A stretch of DNA of 64,000 nucleotides. Source: Kordia periserrulae (GTDB taxonomy: Bacteria > Bacteroidota > Bacteroidia > Flavobacteriales > Flavobacteriaceae). Positions 26,995 to 37,016 of this stretch are shown here, one piece after another. The stretch is taken from positions 434,001 to 498,000 of the forward strand of contig NZ_QBKT01000002.1 of NCBI RefSeq assembly GCF_003054265.1. The letters run 5' to 3'. Numbering within the stretch: the stretch's first letter is position 1; the number at the start of each line of letters is the position of its first letter. Made by a program: the position numbers and the translations under genes. A model generated the notes under the pieces. That model was given only the letters and a program-made list of their open reading frames with translations. It had not been told where the DNA came from and searched no databases.

Positions 26995-28386
26995 TCACTT
27001 CCCAATACAAAAATTAGCAAAAATATTTCCTAACAAATCATCCGTAGTAATCTCACCTGTGATTTCCCCAAAATGAAAGAGTGCTTGACGAATGTCGATT
27101 GCCATCAAATCGCCTGACAATCCAGCTTCGAGTCCGTAATGTACTTTGTCAATTTCTTCCAAAGCTTTCAACAGCGCATCATAATGACGTGTGTTAGTAA
27201 TAATGGTTTCGTTGTTTCGAAGCGCGCCTGTATTAACAAAGGAAACAAGTTTTTCTTTCAACGAATCGACACCGATATTTTCTTTGGCAGATAAGAGATG
27301 AATGTTTTCAATTTCCGCTTGTAATTGTTCAATGTGCGATGATGCTAGCTTATCGATTTTATTAGCAACAATGATGAGTGGCTTTTGCGGATATTTATTT
27401 TTGATTTTTCCGATTTCTGTTTTGAGTAAAGTCAAATGTTCGTCTGTAAGTTGTAAACTGTCAATCAAGTAAATGACCACTTGCGCTTGCTCAATTTTTT
27501 CAAATGTTTTCTGAATTCCGATGCTTTCTACGACATCTTTGGTATCGCGAATTCCTGCGGTATCAATGAATCGGAAGCCAATTCCGTCAATAATCAATTC
27601 GTCTTCAATCGTATCTCGTGTGGTTCCTGCAATGTCAGAAACAATGGCGCGTTCTTCGTTTAGTAGAGCATTTAATAAGGTAGATTTCCCCACATTCGGT
27701 TCGCCAACAATCGCTACAGGAATTCCGTTTTTAATCACGTTTCCAACCGCAAAAGAATCAATCAAGCGTTTTAAGACAAATTGAATGCGTTCTACCAATG
27801 TTTTAAATTGTGTACGATCGGCAAATTCGACATCTTCTTCGGCAAAATCGAGTTCCAATTCAATTAAAGACGCAAAATTGAGTAATTCTTCACGTAAGTT
27901 TTTTATTTCGTTGCTAAATCCGCCACGCATTTGTTGCATTGCCAATTGGTGTGACGCTTCGGAATCGCTAGCTATTAAATCAGCAACCGCTTCTGCTTGT
28001 GATAAATCGAGTTTTCCGTTGAGAAATGCACGTAGGGTAAATTCGCCCGCATTGGCGTTTCTACAGCCGTTTCGCAACAATAATTGAATGATTTGCTGCT
28101 GAATGTACACCGAACCGTGACACGAAATTTCAATCGTATTTTCGCCCGTGTAGGAGTGCGGTCCTTTAAACACAGACACCAATACTTCATCCAAATAACG
28201 GTTTTCATCCACAATATGACCTAAATGAATGGTGTGCGACTTTTGCTTGGTCAATTTCTTATTGCGAATCGATTTGAAAAGCGGTTCACAAATGGAAATT
28301 GCTTCCTTTCCCGAAACGCGAATCACAGAAATCGCGCCAGCTCCCGAAGGTGTTGCCAAAGCCACAATGGTATCATTTGGAATCAT
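26995..28386 (-). CDS. mnmE: tRNA modification GTPase MnmE
   Basis: MnmE, with MnmG, installs the 5-carboxymethylaminomethyl group on wobble U34 of tRNAs. The 463 residues are full length. The N-terminal folate-binding domain opens DTIVALATPSGAGAISVIR. The inserted Ras-like G domain (~215-380) has GEPNVGKST, GTTRDTIED, DTAGIRDT and NKID. The helical domain ends with the invariant C-terminal CIGK, whose Cys is catalytic. Upstream of its ATG lies an inverted low-complexity repeat shared with dnaN. Confidence 0.97.
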   Translation of the reverse strand: MIPNDTIVALATPSGAGAISVIRVSGKEAISICEPLFKSIRNKKLTKQKSHTIHLGHIVDENRYLDEVLVSVFKGPHSYTGENTIEISCHGSVYIQQQIIQLLLRNGCRNANAGEFTLRAFLNGKLDLSQAEAVADLIASDSEASHQLAMQQMRGGFSNEIKNLREELLNFASLIELELDFAEEDVEFADRTQFKTLVERIQFVLKRLIDSFAVGNVIKNGIPVAIVGEPNVGKSTLLNALLNEERAIVSDIAGTTRDTIEDELIIDGIGFRFIDTAGIRDTKDVVESIGIQKTFEKIEQAQVVIYLIDSLQLTDEHLTLLKTEIGKIKNKYPQKPLIIVANKIDKLASSHIEQLQAEIENIHLLSAKENIGVDSLKEKLVSFVNTGALRNNETIITNTRHYDALLKALEEIDKVHYGLEAGLSGDLMAIDIRQALFHFGEITGEITTDDLLGNIFANFCIGK

Positions 28387-28415
28387 AGATTAAATTTTGT
28401 GCAAAAATAGGGAAA

Positions 28416-28645
28416 TTTTGTTGGGTATTAGGTGTTGGGTGTTGGGTTTTGGGTTTTGGGGTGCTTCGCTTTTTGGTGTTTTTATGTTTGTTCTTTGTTC
28501 TTTGTGTTTCGTGTTTTGTAGTTTCACGAATAACGAATAACAAAAAAATCCGCCACACATACTTGCATAACGGATTTCACTATATTTTTAAAAAGGTTCT
28601 TGGGAAAGCACTAACACCTAATACCCAACACCTAATACCCAACAC
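28416..28645. repeat. Inverted low-complexity repeats between mnmE and dnaN
   Basis: TTGGGTATTAGGTGTTGGG on the mnmE side and AACACCTAATACCCAACACC on the dnaN side are inverted copies, bracketing GTTCTTTGTTCTTTGTG and ACGAATAACGAATAAC units. The C-rich strand runs outward toward the adjacent gene at each end. No gene is seen. Confidence 0.7.
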
Positions 28646-29764
28646 CTAGTTATTCAACATCACCGGCATCACCAACATCGTAATGTGTTCGCCTTCGTCT
28701 AAACCATCGATTGGCGTTAGAATTCCTGCGCGGTTTGGTAGCGACATTTCCAACGAAACTTCATCAGAATTTAGATTGTTAATCATTTCTGTTAAGAAAC
28801 GTGAGTTGAACCCAATCTGCATGTCATCACCTTGGTAATCACATGTTAAACGTTCTTCTGCTTTGTTTGAGTAATCGATATCTTCTGCAGAAATATTCAA
28901 TTCGGCACCTGCAATTTTTAAACGAATTTGATGCGTGGTTTTGTTTGAGAAGATACTCACACGACGTACTGAGTTTAAAAATTGATTACGGTTAATTTCT
29001 AATTTGTTAGGATTTTCCTTTGGAATTACCGCTTCGTAGTTAGGATATTTTCCATCAATCAAACGACAGATTAATACGGTATTATCAAAAGAAAACTTCG
29101 CATTGCTATCGTTATATTCAATCAACACTTCGTCTTCGCTTCCGCCTAAAATTCCTTTTAAAAGATTCAAAGGTTTCTTTGGCATGATGAATTCTGCTAC
29201 TTGCGAAGCGCTCAAATCTGTACGTTGGTATTTTACTAGTTTGTGCGCGTCTGTGGCAACAAAGGTTAAATTTTCTGGAGAAAACTGAAAAAATACACCG
29301 CTCATTACCGGACGTAAATCGTCGTTTCCAGAAGCAAAGATTGTTTTGCTAATCGCCGTTGCCAATACATCGCCTTCAATCGTCGTAGCGCTTGGCTCTT
29401 TCAATTCCACTGCCGCAGGAAATTCGTCTCCATCTGCATACGCCAAGGCATATTTACCGTGATTAGAGCTGATTTCAACCGTATTATTATCTTCCACAAC
29501 AAACGTTAATGGCTGCTCAGGAAACGTTTTTAAAGTATCTAATAATAACTTTGCAGGGACTGCAATATTTCCTGTACTGTCTGATTCTACGGTTAACACA
29601 GAAGACATCGTCGTTTCTAAATCGGATGCAGACACTTTCAATTCGTTATGATCGAGTTGAAATAGGAAATTGTCTAAAATTGGTAAGGTATTGCTGTTAT
29701 TGATAACGCCGCCCAAAACTTGCAGCTGCTTTAATAGATATGTACTTGATACAATAAATTTCAT
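28646..29764 (-). CDS. dnaN: DNA polymerase III beta subunit (sliding clamp)
   Basis: The ring clamp that tethers the replicative polymerase to DNA and binds many repair proteins. The 372 residues fit the three-domain fold: it opens MKFIVSSTYLLKQLQ, mid-domain motifs include ATDAHKLVKYQRTD, and the C-terminal tail ends in the hydrophobic-cleft segment HITMLVMPVMLNN. The ATG at 29764 aligns with the family N-terminus; an upstream TTG would add nine residues. A -7 box lies about 105 nt upstream. It is downstream of gldG on the same strand with 152 nt between. Confidence 0.96.
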   Translation of the reverse strand: MKFIVSSTYLLKQLQVLGGVINNSNTLPILDNFLFQLDHNELKVSASDLETTMSSVLTVESDSTGNIAVPAKLLLDTLKTFPEQPLTFVVEDNNTVEISSNHGKYALAYADGDEFPAAVELKEPSATTIEGDVLATAISKTIFASGNDDLRPVMSGVFFQFSPENLTFVATDAHKLVKYQRTDLSASQVAEFIMPKKPLNLLKGILGGSEDEVLIEYNDSNAKFSFDNTVLICRLIDGKYPNYEAVIPKENPNKLEINRNQFLNSVRRVSIFSNKTTHQIRLKIAGAELNISAEDIDYSNKAEERLTCDYQGDDMQIGFNSRFLTEMINNLNSDEVSLEMSLPNRAGILTPIDGLDEGEHITMLVMPVMLNN

Positions 29765-29869
29765 GTGATTGTGTGCTATATTAATGTTCAAAAATAATTC
29801 TTCCCAGTTAAATTACATAGCTTTTCAATGGTAAATTGTGGCAAAAAGAATCACTTTGTGATATTCTTA

Positions 29870-29877
29870 CAAATATA
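29870..29877 (-). promoter_or_regulatory. -7 promoter box of dnaN
   Basis: On the minus strand this reads TATATTTG, a TAnnTTTG match about 105 nt upstream of the dnaN ATG, within the gldG-dnaN gap. Confidence 0.5.
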
Positions 29878-29916
29878 TCTCAAAACTCGTTGTAAAGAAA
29901 GGAAACTTATTAACAA

Positions 29917-31572
29917 CTATTTTGCGTATGCACGCCTGCGGATATAGTTAAAAACAACACCGAAAATTGCAAGTATTGCCAGCGGAAAGCCAATGTTTAT
30001 CCATTGCCAGAACCCTTTTTCGTCTGTTATTTTTTGACTGTCTAAAAAGGCTAGTTTTAATTCTTTGGAGCGAATGTTTATAAGTCCGTTGTTGTCCAAC
30101 AGGTAATTTACCGAATTTAATAGGAATTCTTTGTTTCCGTATTGGCGTTGTGTGATGATATCAAAGCCTAATTCTTGTGGTCGTCCACGCGAGACTTGAT
30201 TTTTGATAACATCGCCGTCCGCAACAACAATCATTTTGGATTCACCTGCTGTTTTTTCGTTTTCGAGTTGAAATGGCTTAACACGATTTTTGTATACAGA
30301 TTGAAAATTTCCTGCGACCAAAACCGCTAAATTTTGATTGCCTTTTCCTTGATAGGTTTCCGCTTCTGGTTCGTTTTCGATGATATTTAACGAAATTTCT
30401 TTGGGAATTCCTTCCAATTTGGAACGCGGCGAACTTTTGAGCAATACGGTTTTTTCAGGACCTTTTGGCAACACATCAATTTGATTGGCAAATTCAAAAC
30501 GTACCAAGTTGATGTTGTTGGTTATTGGATGATTCAAATCGGTTTGCGCGAGCGGATTGTAGCGCCATTGCACAGGCAAATATTGCGTGTTGCTACCTTC
30601 GCCAAATTCCATTCCAATCGCGCCGCATTGCATGTCGTTCACCAATTTCGGATTGACGCGAATTCCGTAATCTAGAAAATAATCTGTCAATCCTAAATCT
30701 CTTGGAAATGCTAAGGTTTTTCCTTTTTCGCGAATGCTGTCCATTTCTGCTTGTGCCGTTTCTACCAACCACAACGATTTTCCACCATTCATGGTATATT
30801 GGTCTAAAATGTATTTTTCTTCGTCTGAAAACTTCGTCGTTGGTTTCGCAATGATTGCCAAATCGAAACGATTCAAGTTTTCCAATGATTTCTGCGGATT
30901 GTCTGGAAATGCTTTGATATCAAACGGCGCAATTCGGTAGTATTCTTTCAGACTTTGCAAAAAGCTGGCAATATAAATATCGTCCAATTCGCCATTTCCT
31001 TTTAAAATAGCGATGCTTTGTTTTTCTAATAATGTCAATTTTGAAAAGGCATCTGCAAACGCATATTCTAAATGTTGAACGGAATTGGCAATTTGTTCTT
31101 TGTCAGAATTGGCAATATTGTTTTTATATAGTGAAACATTGACAATTTTATTTTCATATTGCGCAATTGCCCATGGATATACGACTTCTTGTGACACTTT
31201 ATTCGCCACTTCTTCGGTCACGTAGCGTGGCGGCATTTGGTTTTCTGCTAAATACTCAACAGCGTTTTCTTCAATAGGATCTACAAATACATAGTCAATA
31301 TTGTCATTATACGCGGCAAATTCTTCTAACAATTGCACGGTTTCGTCTGCCAAACGTTTGTATTCTGTTGGTAAATCTCCTTTTAAGAAAATAGTCACGC
31401 GTAATGGCGATTGTACTTTTGTGACGGTGTTTTTTGCGGGTTCAGAAAGGGTATAACGTTTGTCTTGAGTTAAGTCAAAACGTGTAAAGATGCTGCTCGA
31501 AACGATATTTAAAATAATCAATCCGACCAACACTAAGAGTATTTTTACAGGAATAGGAATTTCTTTTTTCAA
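29917..31572 (-). CDS. gldG: Gliding-motility ABC transporter component GldG
   Basis: A 551-residue membrane-anchored component. It has an N-terminal helix (~10-30), a large periplasmic ABC-transporter-associated region with FTRFDLTQDKRYTLSEPAK near the start, and a C-terminal helix (~527-545) before a basic RRRAYAK tail. GldA/GldF/GldG form the ABC system needed for gliding in several flavobacteria. The start is TTG, two nt after the gldF stop, so the genes are coupled. gldA is not in the window. Confidence 0.92.
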   Translation of the reverse strand: MKKEIPIPVKILLVLVGLIILNIVSSSIFTRFDLTQDKRYTLSEPAKNTVTKVQSPLRVTIFLKGDLPTEYKRLADETVQLLEEFAAYNDNIDYVFVDPIEENAVEYLAENQMPPRYVTEEVANKVSQEVVYPWAIAQYENKIVNVSLYKNNIANSDKEQIANSVQHLEYAFADAFSKLTLLEKQSIAILKGNGELDDIYIASFLQSLKEYYRIAPFDIKAFPDNPQKSLENLNRFDLAIIAKPTTKFSDEEKYILDQYTMNGGKSLWLVETAQAEMDSIREKGKTLAFPRDLGLTDYFLDYGIRVNPKLVNDMQCGAIGMEFGEGSNTQYLPVQWRYNPLAQTDLNHPITNNINLVRFEFANQIDVLPKGPEKTVLLKSSPRSKLEGIPKEISLNIIENEPEAETYQGKGNQNLAVLVAGNFQSVYKNRVKPFQLENEKTAGESKMIVVADGDVIKNQVSRGRPQELGFDIITQRQYGNKEFLLNSVNYLLDNNGLINIRSKELKLAFLDSQKITDEKGFWQWINIGFPLAILAIFGVVFNYIRRRAYAK

Positions 31573-31574
31573 GC

Positions 31575-32300
31575 TTATCGTTTTTTGAGTTGTACAACTG
31601 TTAAGAATAAAAAGAAAATGGTCACGCTAAGGAAATAGACAACATCTCGTGTGTCAATCACGCCGCGCGCTATGCTGTCGAAATGACGTTTCATGCCAAT
31701 TTTCTCAACCGTAGGATTCAAATCGCCGAACACATCTGCGGAAGCGATGCCTTCAAAGCCAAAATACATCACAAAACAGATAAAAACCGCCGCAATAAAC
31801 GCCACAATTTGATTTTGCGAAAGCGTTGAGGTAAACACACCAATACTTGTATATGCCGCAATCAAAAATAGCAAACCAAAGTAGGAGCCAAGCGTGCTAC
31901 CCACGTCCAAATTTCCCGTAGGATTTCCCAAATTCCAAACCGTGTAGACGTATAAAAGTGTCGGAATCAACGCGAGAAGGATTAATACAAACGCACCGAG
32001 ATATTTACCCAATACGATTTGCCAACCTGAAATAGGTTTTGTCAACAACAATTCTAGCGTTCCTACTCGTTTTTCTTCGGAGAAACTTCGCATGGTAATG
32101 GCAGGAATTAAAAAGATAAGAATCCACGGTGCTAGCGTGAAAAATGGCGTTAAGTCTGCAAATCCGTAATCGAGGATGTTGAATTCGCTTTTAAAAAACC
32201 ATAAGAATAATCCGTTGAGAATTAAAAAAATGGCAATCACCAAATATCCTATCGACGAGGAAAAAAATGAGTTGATTTCTTTTTTGAGTATGGCTAACAT
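31575..32300 (-). CDS. gldF: Gliding-motility ABC transporter permease GldF
   Basis: A 241-residue ABC-2-type permease with about six transmembrane segments. MLAILKKEINSFFSSSIGYL opens the protein and MRSFSEEKRVGTLELLLTKP is the conserved cytosolic loop of ABC-2 permeases. It pairs with GldG immediately downstream and would need an ATPase (GldA) encoded elsewhere. The gene lies 6 nt after the methyltransferase in the same orientation. Confidence 0.93.
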   Translation of the reverse strand: MLAILKKEINSFFSSSIGYLVIAIFLILNGLFLWFFKSEFNILDYGFADLTPFFTLAPWILIFLIPAITMRSFSEEKRVGTLELLLTKPISGWQIVLGKYLGAFVLILLALIPTLLYVYTVWNLGNPTGNLDVGSTLGSYFGLLFLIAAYTSIGVFTSTLSQNQIVAFIAAVFICFVMYFGFEGIASADVFGDLNPTVEKIGMKRHFDSIARGVIDTRDVVYFLSVTIFFLFLTVVQLKKR

Positions 32301-32306
32301 GTAGTG

Positions 32307-33122
32307 TTATTTCTTTTGTAATATAATAATATCTTGGTACGATACGGTATTTTCGGTTCTTCCAGACCATGTGCCTGGAAAATAGTGTTTTATGGTAAAA
32401 CCTTTGGCTTCAAACTGTGCAAATAAATACGCTTTGTCAAACGCCACGTTGGCTTCTTTCACTTTTTCGTCCATCAATGCGTAATTGTCACGCTGAATTT
32501 TAAAGTTCATTTTGCTCGATTGCATGTGCTTTCGCGAGATTTCATCCAACACAAAAAACGTTGCCAAACATATTTTTTCATCGTCCAACACACGGTGAAT
32601 TTCGTCTAAATAATGCAAGACATCTTCGGGCATCATGTGTGTAAAAACAGACGTTAAAAAGGCAAAATCGAAACTTTTATTGTTGTATGGAAAGGTAAAA
32701 TCTTTCGCTTCTGCGTTTGTATTTAGGTTGTATAAGTCGTTTTTTAGTGGCGTGTGTGTGAAGGTAAAATTCGGATATTTTGAGGTGATATGTTCCGTAC
32801 ACCAATTCACACCTTGCGCCACCACATCAAAACCTTTGTAGCTTCCTTCTTGGCTTAAAAAGTTCGTAAACGGAATCGCCATACGCCCAATTCCAGAGCC
32901 AATATCCAAGATGCGACTGTTGGGTTGAATGTTTCCGTATTGTTGGAAGTATTCAAAAAAAGTTTCACCAATTTCGATATAATTTCCAGGACCTGTGTAC
33001 ACATACCCTTTTGGCGGTTCGAGCTCGTGGCGTTTTCTGAAAAGATCAATAGGCGCGTACACAACTTTGCGCAGTAATAATCGCTGTTTGGGTGATAATT
33101 TATAATAGATTGATCTTAACAT
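32307..33122 (-). CDS. SAM-dependent methyltransferase, class I
   Basis: A 271-residue Rossmann-fold methyltransferase. Motif I is ILDIGSGIGRMAIPF (about 70-84) and motif II/III YKGFDVVAQGVNW follows. FDFAFLTSVFTHMMPEDVLHYLDEI is the post-core region. The basic N-terminus (SPKQRLLLRKVVYAP) lacks a signal peptide, so it is cytosolic or peripheral. The substrate is unknown. It sits inside a tight run of genes (SAM hydrolase, monooxygenase, this gene, gldF, gldG). Confidence 0.85.
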   Translation of the reverse strand: MLRSIYYKLSPKQRLLLRKVVYAPIDLFRKRHELEPPKGYVYTGPGNYIEIGETFFEYFQQYGNIQPNSRILDIGSGIGRMAIPFTNFLSQEGSYKGFDVVAQGVNWCTEHITSKYPNFTFTHTPLKNDLYNLNTNAEAKDFTFPYNNKSFDFAFLTSVFTHMMPEDVLHYLDEIHRVLDDEKICLATFFVLDEISRKHMQSSKMNFKIQRDNYALMDEKVKEANVAFDKAYLFAQFEAKGFTIKHYFPGTWSGRTENTVSYQDIIILQKK

Positions 33123-33181
33123 ACGGTTTTATAAACAATTCTTTGAATGTGTAACGTTCGCTTCTGTATTCTAGTATTTTT

Positions 33182-33478
33182 TTAGGATAAACTTACCAAT
33201 TTGTCCACACTCCACGCATACGGTTTGTCGTTAAACATGGCTTTGGTTTGCTTCCACACATCTTTAAACAAGTCCGAATTTCGATACGCTTCCAAATCGT
33301 CTACATGTCGCCAATGACTGTACGTAAAGAAGATTTCAGGATTGTTTTTATCTTGATATAACTCCAAAAATTCACAACCTTCACGATTTTTGATGGACTG
33401 TTTTTTTTCTTCAAACATTGCCAAAAAATCGGGAATGTATTTTTGGTGAAAGCTCATTTTTACGATGCGTACAAACAT
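33182..33478 (-). CDS. Antibiotic-biosynthesis-monooxygenase-like protein
   Basis: A 98-residue dimeric alpha-beta-barrel (ABM/YgiN-type) protein. MFVRIVKMSFHQKYIPDFL begins the first strand and helix, REGCEFLELYQD the second strand, and FFTYSHWRHVDDLEAYRNS the characteristic W-x-D-x-x-A-x-x-x-H-like segment. Such proteins act on quinols or heme or serve as small metabolite enzymes. The gene is one nt from the SAM hydrolase stop, so the two are co-translated. The exact reaction is unknown. Confidence 0.8.
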   Translation of the reverse strand: MFVRIVKMSFHQKYIPDFLAMFEEKKQSIKNREGCEFLELYQDKNNPEIFFTYSHWRHVDDLEAYRNSDLFKDVWKQTKAMFNDKPYAWSVDKLVSLS

Positions 33479-33479
33479 A

Positions 33480-34313
33480 TTAAGAACTAAAATTTATCGT
33501 TATGGTATCTCTAAATCGCAAGCCAAAAAGGGTAGAAGCGCTCCCAACCGTTTGCGGATTGCTTTTGTAAATTGCCAATTCTAAAAAATTTGCCGAATTG
33601 AACAACGCTAACTTTTTACCATCTTCTTCGCGTTTGTGTTTTTCTAGGTTGAAATTAATTGCGTCGCTGTAACACTCGTGAATCGTTCTAAACTTGTAAT
33701 TTCGTGCAGAAATTTCAAATTTTCGTCCTTTTCCAACATCTTTAAACAACTTTCGTGAAATATTGGTAATCACGTTGCCGTAATTGTCAATATAAATTAC
33801 GTTTCCAATAATCTGCGTTTCATCCGTATTCACCACAGGTTTGATGCCTGTTAAGTACTTGATTTCTTGAATCGTTTTTCCAATTACTTCCAACGTTCCG
33901 CCGCGTGCGATGTGACATGCCACTTGAACAAACACATCCAACACAGGGAAATTTGACTCAATTCGATCGTGGATATTAATCTCTACAATCTTTTCAGGAA
34001 CAATCTCAGAAGCAATCAAACTCATAATGCCATTATCGGCACACACAAAAAAATGACCGTCCAATTTGAGCGCAATATGCTTGTTTTCAGGATTCAACTC
34101 TGAGTCGATTCCGATAATATGAATACTGCCTTTTGGGAAGCTATTAAACGCATTTTGAATAATATAAGCCGCTTCCGTAATGCTAAATGGATTGATACTG
34201 TGTGAGATATCAACAATACGAACATCGGGAAGTTCACTATAAATAGCTCCTTTAACTGCGCCCACAAAATGGTCTTTCTCCCCAAAATCAGTTGTCAAAG
34301 TTATAATTGCCAT
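33480..34313 (-). CDS. SAM hydroxide adenosyltransferase (SAM hydrolase, DUF62)
   Basis: A 277-residue enzyme of the fluorinase/chlorinase superfamily that splits S-adenosylmethionine to adenosine and methionine using hydroxide. It opens ITLTTDFGEKDHFVGAVKG, has VDISHSINPF, and the conserved central NYGNVITNI near 187 plus a C-terminal beta domain. The non-halogenating version is the common one in Bacteroidetes. First gene of the operon leading through the monooxygenase and methyltransferase to gldF/gldG. Confidence 0.9.
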   Translation of the reverse strand: MAIITLTTDFGEKDHFVGAVKGAIYSELPDVRIVDISHSINPFSITEAAYIIQNAFNSFPKGSIHIIGIDSELNPENKHIALKLDGHFFVCADNGIMSLIASEIVPEKIVEINIHDRIESNFPVLDVFVQVACHIARGGTLEVIGKTIQEIKYLTGIKPVVNTDETQIIGNVIYIDNYGNVITNISRKLFKDVGKGRKFEISARNYKFRTIHECYSDAINFNLEKHKREEDGKKLALFNSANFLELAIYKSNPQTVGSASTLFGLRFRDTITINFSS

Positions 34314-34421
34314 TGGCGAATTGTTGATATTTTTTTAAGTTTAATCTATTAAAAAATGGTAAGTTTGCTTTGCAAATCTAAAAAAACAAAACGGAAATCT
34401 AATCTTTAATACGAGTCGCTT

Positions 34422-35375
34422 TTGAACGAAATTATTTTTGAACTTTCAGAAATCAGTCCACGAGAGTTTTTTGGTCATCAAAACACCAATATAGAATTGC
34501 TTAAAAAGTACTTTCCAAAACTAAAAATTGTCGCTAGAGGAAACAAAATAAAAGCCTACGGCGATGAAGCGTTATTGGAAGAATTTGACAAGCGCTTGAC
34601 CATGTTGATGGAACATTTTGCCAAATACAACAAAATTGATGAAAATGTCATTGAACGCGTATTGACAAGTCAAAGCTCCAAAGATTATGATACCTCAGAA
34701 GCGAGTGGAGAAGTGTTGGTACACGGCACTAATGGAAAATTGATCAAAGCCTTGACGGCAAATCAACGTAAGTTGGTGGAATTGATGAATAAGAACGATA
34801 TGGTGTTTGCCATTGGTCCCGCAGGAACAGGAAAAACCTATACAGGCGTGGCTTTGGCTGTGAGAGCGTTGAAAAATAAGGAAGTCAGACGTATCATTTT
34901 AACACGTCCAGCAGTAGAAGCTGGCGAAAGCTTAGGTTTCTTACCGGGCGATTTAAAAGAAAAACTCGATCCGTACATGCAACCGTTATACGATGCGTTG
35001 CGCGATATGATTCCGCCAGAAAAATTGGCAAAATACATTGAAGATGGCACCATTCAAATTGCGCCGATGGCATTTATGCGTGGACGAACGTTAGACAATG
35101 CATTTGTGATTTTGGATGAAGCACAAAATACCACGCATGCGCAAATGAAGATGTTTTTGACGCGTATGGGGAAAAATGCAAAATTCATGCTTACAGGCGA
35201 TCCAGGACAGATAGATTTGCCAAGAAGAGTCATTTCAGGATTGAAAGAAGCATTATTAGTGCTAAAAGACATCAAAGGTATCGGAATGATTTACTTGGAT
35301 GACAAAGACGTGGTACGTCACAGATTGGTTAAGAAAGTTATTGAAGCCTATAAAAGTATAGAGCATCAGAATTAG
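34422..35375 (+). CDS. PhoH-family P-loop ATPase
   Basis: A 317-residue cytosolic ATPase. The N-terminal ~110 residues (FELSEISPREFFGHQNTN) form a KH-like region; the PhoH domain follows with Walker A FAIGPAGTGKTYTGVALA (about 130-147), RPAVEAGESLGFLPGD, FVILDEAQNTT (Walker B) and LTGDPGQIDL. PhoH proteins are linked to RNA metabolism and phosphate starvation. The start is TTG, consistent with the family's usual NEII/ELTEIS opening. Divergent from the SAM hydrolase operon. Confidence 0.92.
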   Translation: MNEIIFELSEISPREFFGHQNTNIELLKKYFPKLKIVARGNKIKAYGDEALLEEFDKRLTMLMEHFAKYNKIDENVIERVLTSQSSKDYDTSEASGEVLVHGTNGKLIKALTANQRKLVELMNKNDMVFAIGPAGTGKTYTGVALAVRALKNKEVRRIILTRPAVEAGESLGFLPGDLKEKLDPYMQPLYDALRDMIPPEKLAKYIEDGTIQIAPMAFMRGRTLDNAFVILDEAQNTTHAQMKMFLTRMGKNAKFMLTGDPGQIDLPRRVISGLKEALLVLKDIKGIGMIYLDDKDVVRHRLVKKVIEAYKSIEHQN

Positions 35376-35799
35376 GAAATTATAAATGTCGAATGTTAAA
35401 TTTTAAATGTAAAAGTGTTTTTTTGATGTTCAACTTTGAATTGAAAAAGACTAAAACGTCACTTCGAGTAAAATTCTGAAAGAGTTTAGTATCGAGAAGT
35501 ACTTTGAATCGTAATTTTAGTACCAAAGCACTTCTCGATACAATTTTCTATCTATCTCAACTGCGCTCGATATGACAGAAAATCACTTGAAATGACGGCA
35601 GTTTTCAATCAAAACAACAAATAACAAAAAGAAACAAGAGTCAGTATTTAAGAGTAAAGACAAATAGACGAATCGACAAAAAACGAATAACGAACAACGA
35701 ACAACGAACAACAAAACACCTAACACCTAACACCTAACACCCAAAACCTAACACCCAAAACCTAATACCCAACACCAAAAACCCAACACCCAAAAAAAA
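35376..35799. repeat. Gene-free gap with a palindromic element and low-complexity repeats
   Basis: A palindromic element at 35457-35597 is bounded by CGTCACTTCGAGT and ACTTGAAATGACG, with inner ATCGAGAAGTAC and GCACTTCTCGAT arms. From about 35675 to the purC ATG run G-poor units: ACGAATAACGAACAACGAAC, then CACCTAACACCTAACACC repeated about ten times. No promoter box or gene is obvious. Confidence 0.75.
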
Positions 35800-36753
35800 A
35801 TGAACACCATAACAGCAACAAATTTCAACTTTCCGAATCAAACTGCGAAATACACAGGAAAAGTACGCGAAGTGTACACGATTAACGAGGATGTGTTAGT
35901 CATGATTGCTACCGATCGTTTGTCAGCGTTTGATGTGGTGATGCCGAAAGGAATTCCGTTTAAAGGACAAATTCTGAATCAAATTGCGACGAAAATGATG
36001 AAAGCTACGGAACATTTGGTGCCAAATTGGTTGCTAGCGACACCAGATCCAAATGTTGCGATTGGTCACAATTGTGAGCCTTTTAAAGTGGAAATGGTGA
36101 TTCGTGGGTATTTGTCGGGACATGCAGCACGTGAGTACAAAGCTGGAAAACGTACCTTGTGTGGTGTAGCAATGCCTGACGGTATGATTGAAAATGATAA
36201 ATTTCCATCACCAATCATCACACCGGCAACAAAGGCGGAAATGGGAGCACACGATGAAGATATTTCTCGCGAAGATATTTTAGCACGCGGAATCGTTTCG
36301 GAAGAAGATTATGTGCAGTTGGAAAACTATACACGATTACTTTTTGAAGAAGGCACAAAAATTGCCAAAGAACGCGGTTTGATTTTGGTAGATACCAAAT
36401 ACGAATTCGGGAAAACAAAAGAGGGTAAAATCGTGTTGATTGATGAAATTCACACACCAGACTCTTCTCGTTATTTTTATGCGGATACCTACGAGGAATT
36501 GCAAGCCAAACAACAGCCACAAAAACAATTATCGAAAGAATTCGTACGCCAATGGTTGATTAGCAACGGATTTCAAGGCAAAGAAGGTCAAGAAGTGCCT
36601 TTTATGAGCGATGACTATATCAATTCCGTTTCTGACCGTTATATTGAACTTTACGAAAACATTACTGGCGATACTTTTGAAAAGGCAGATGTTTCCAATA
36701 TTCAGCATAGAATAGAGCAAAATGTCGTTAGTTTTTTAGAAAGTCATTTTTAA
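35800..36753 (+). CDS. purC: SAICAR synthetase (purine synthesis)
   Basis: PurC joins CAIR and aspartate with ATP to give SAICAR in purine synthesis. The 317 residues match the longer PurC form common in Bacteroidetes. Motifs: GKVREVYTI near the N-terminus, [47 protein letters not shown] and [11 protein letters not shown]. The ATG follows a block of AACACC-type repeats, and no clear promoter box is visible nearby. Confidence 0.97.
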   Translation: MNTITATNFNFPNQTAKYTGKVREVYTINEDVLVMIATDRLSAFDVVMPKGIPFKGQILNQIATKMMKATEHLVPNWLLATPDPNVAIGHNCEPFKVEMVIRGYLSGHAAREYKAGKRTLCGVAMPDGMIENDKFPSPIITPATKAEMGAHDEDISREDILARGIVSEEDYVQLENYTRLLFEEGTKIAKERGLILVDTKYEFGKTKEGKIVLIDEIHTPDSSRYFYADTYEELQAKQQPQKQLSKEFVRQWLISNGFQGKEGQEVPFMSDDYINSVSDRYIELYENITGDTFEKADVSNIQHRIEQNVVSFLESHF

Positions 36754-37016
36754 TTGTACCGATTTTAGTCTAAATTGTATTACAAATAACACAGAAGCGA
36801 TTTTTAATCAGAAAAGTCTGTATTTCCCTATCATTTCTTAACCTATTGTAGTGCGTTGAGCATCAGTTTTTTTAGCGATATTTAAAAAAAAGACGCTAAA
36901 AAAGCTTCGTTATATTTATAAAAAAGTATATTCTTATATGATTTTAATTCTAAGATGCCACTTCACCTATAAAGTTGTAGCTTAGAGCTAAATTCGTATT
37001 ATAGCCTATTTACCAG

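Noticed and set aside
35675-35799. AACACC units before purC as a CRISPR-like array
   Set aside because: The units are short, direct and without spacers of constant length, and no cas genes are near.
36868-36902. Inverted repeat TTTTTTAGCG...CGCTAAAAAA between purC and the TPR-AraC gene as a terminator
   Set aside because: The T-run comes before the stem rather than after it, so it does not fit an intrinsic terminator for purC.
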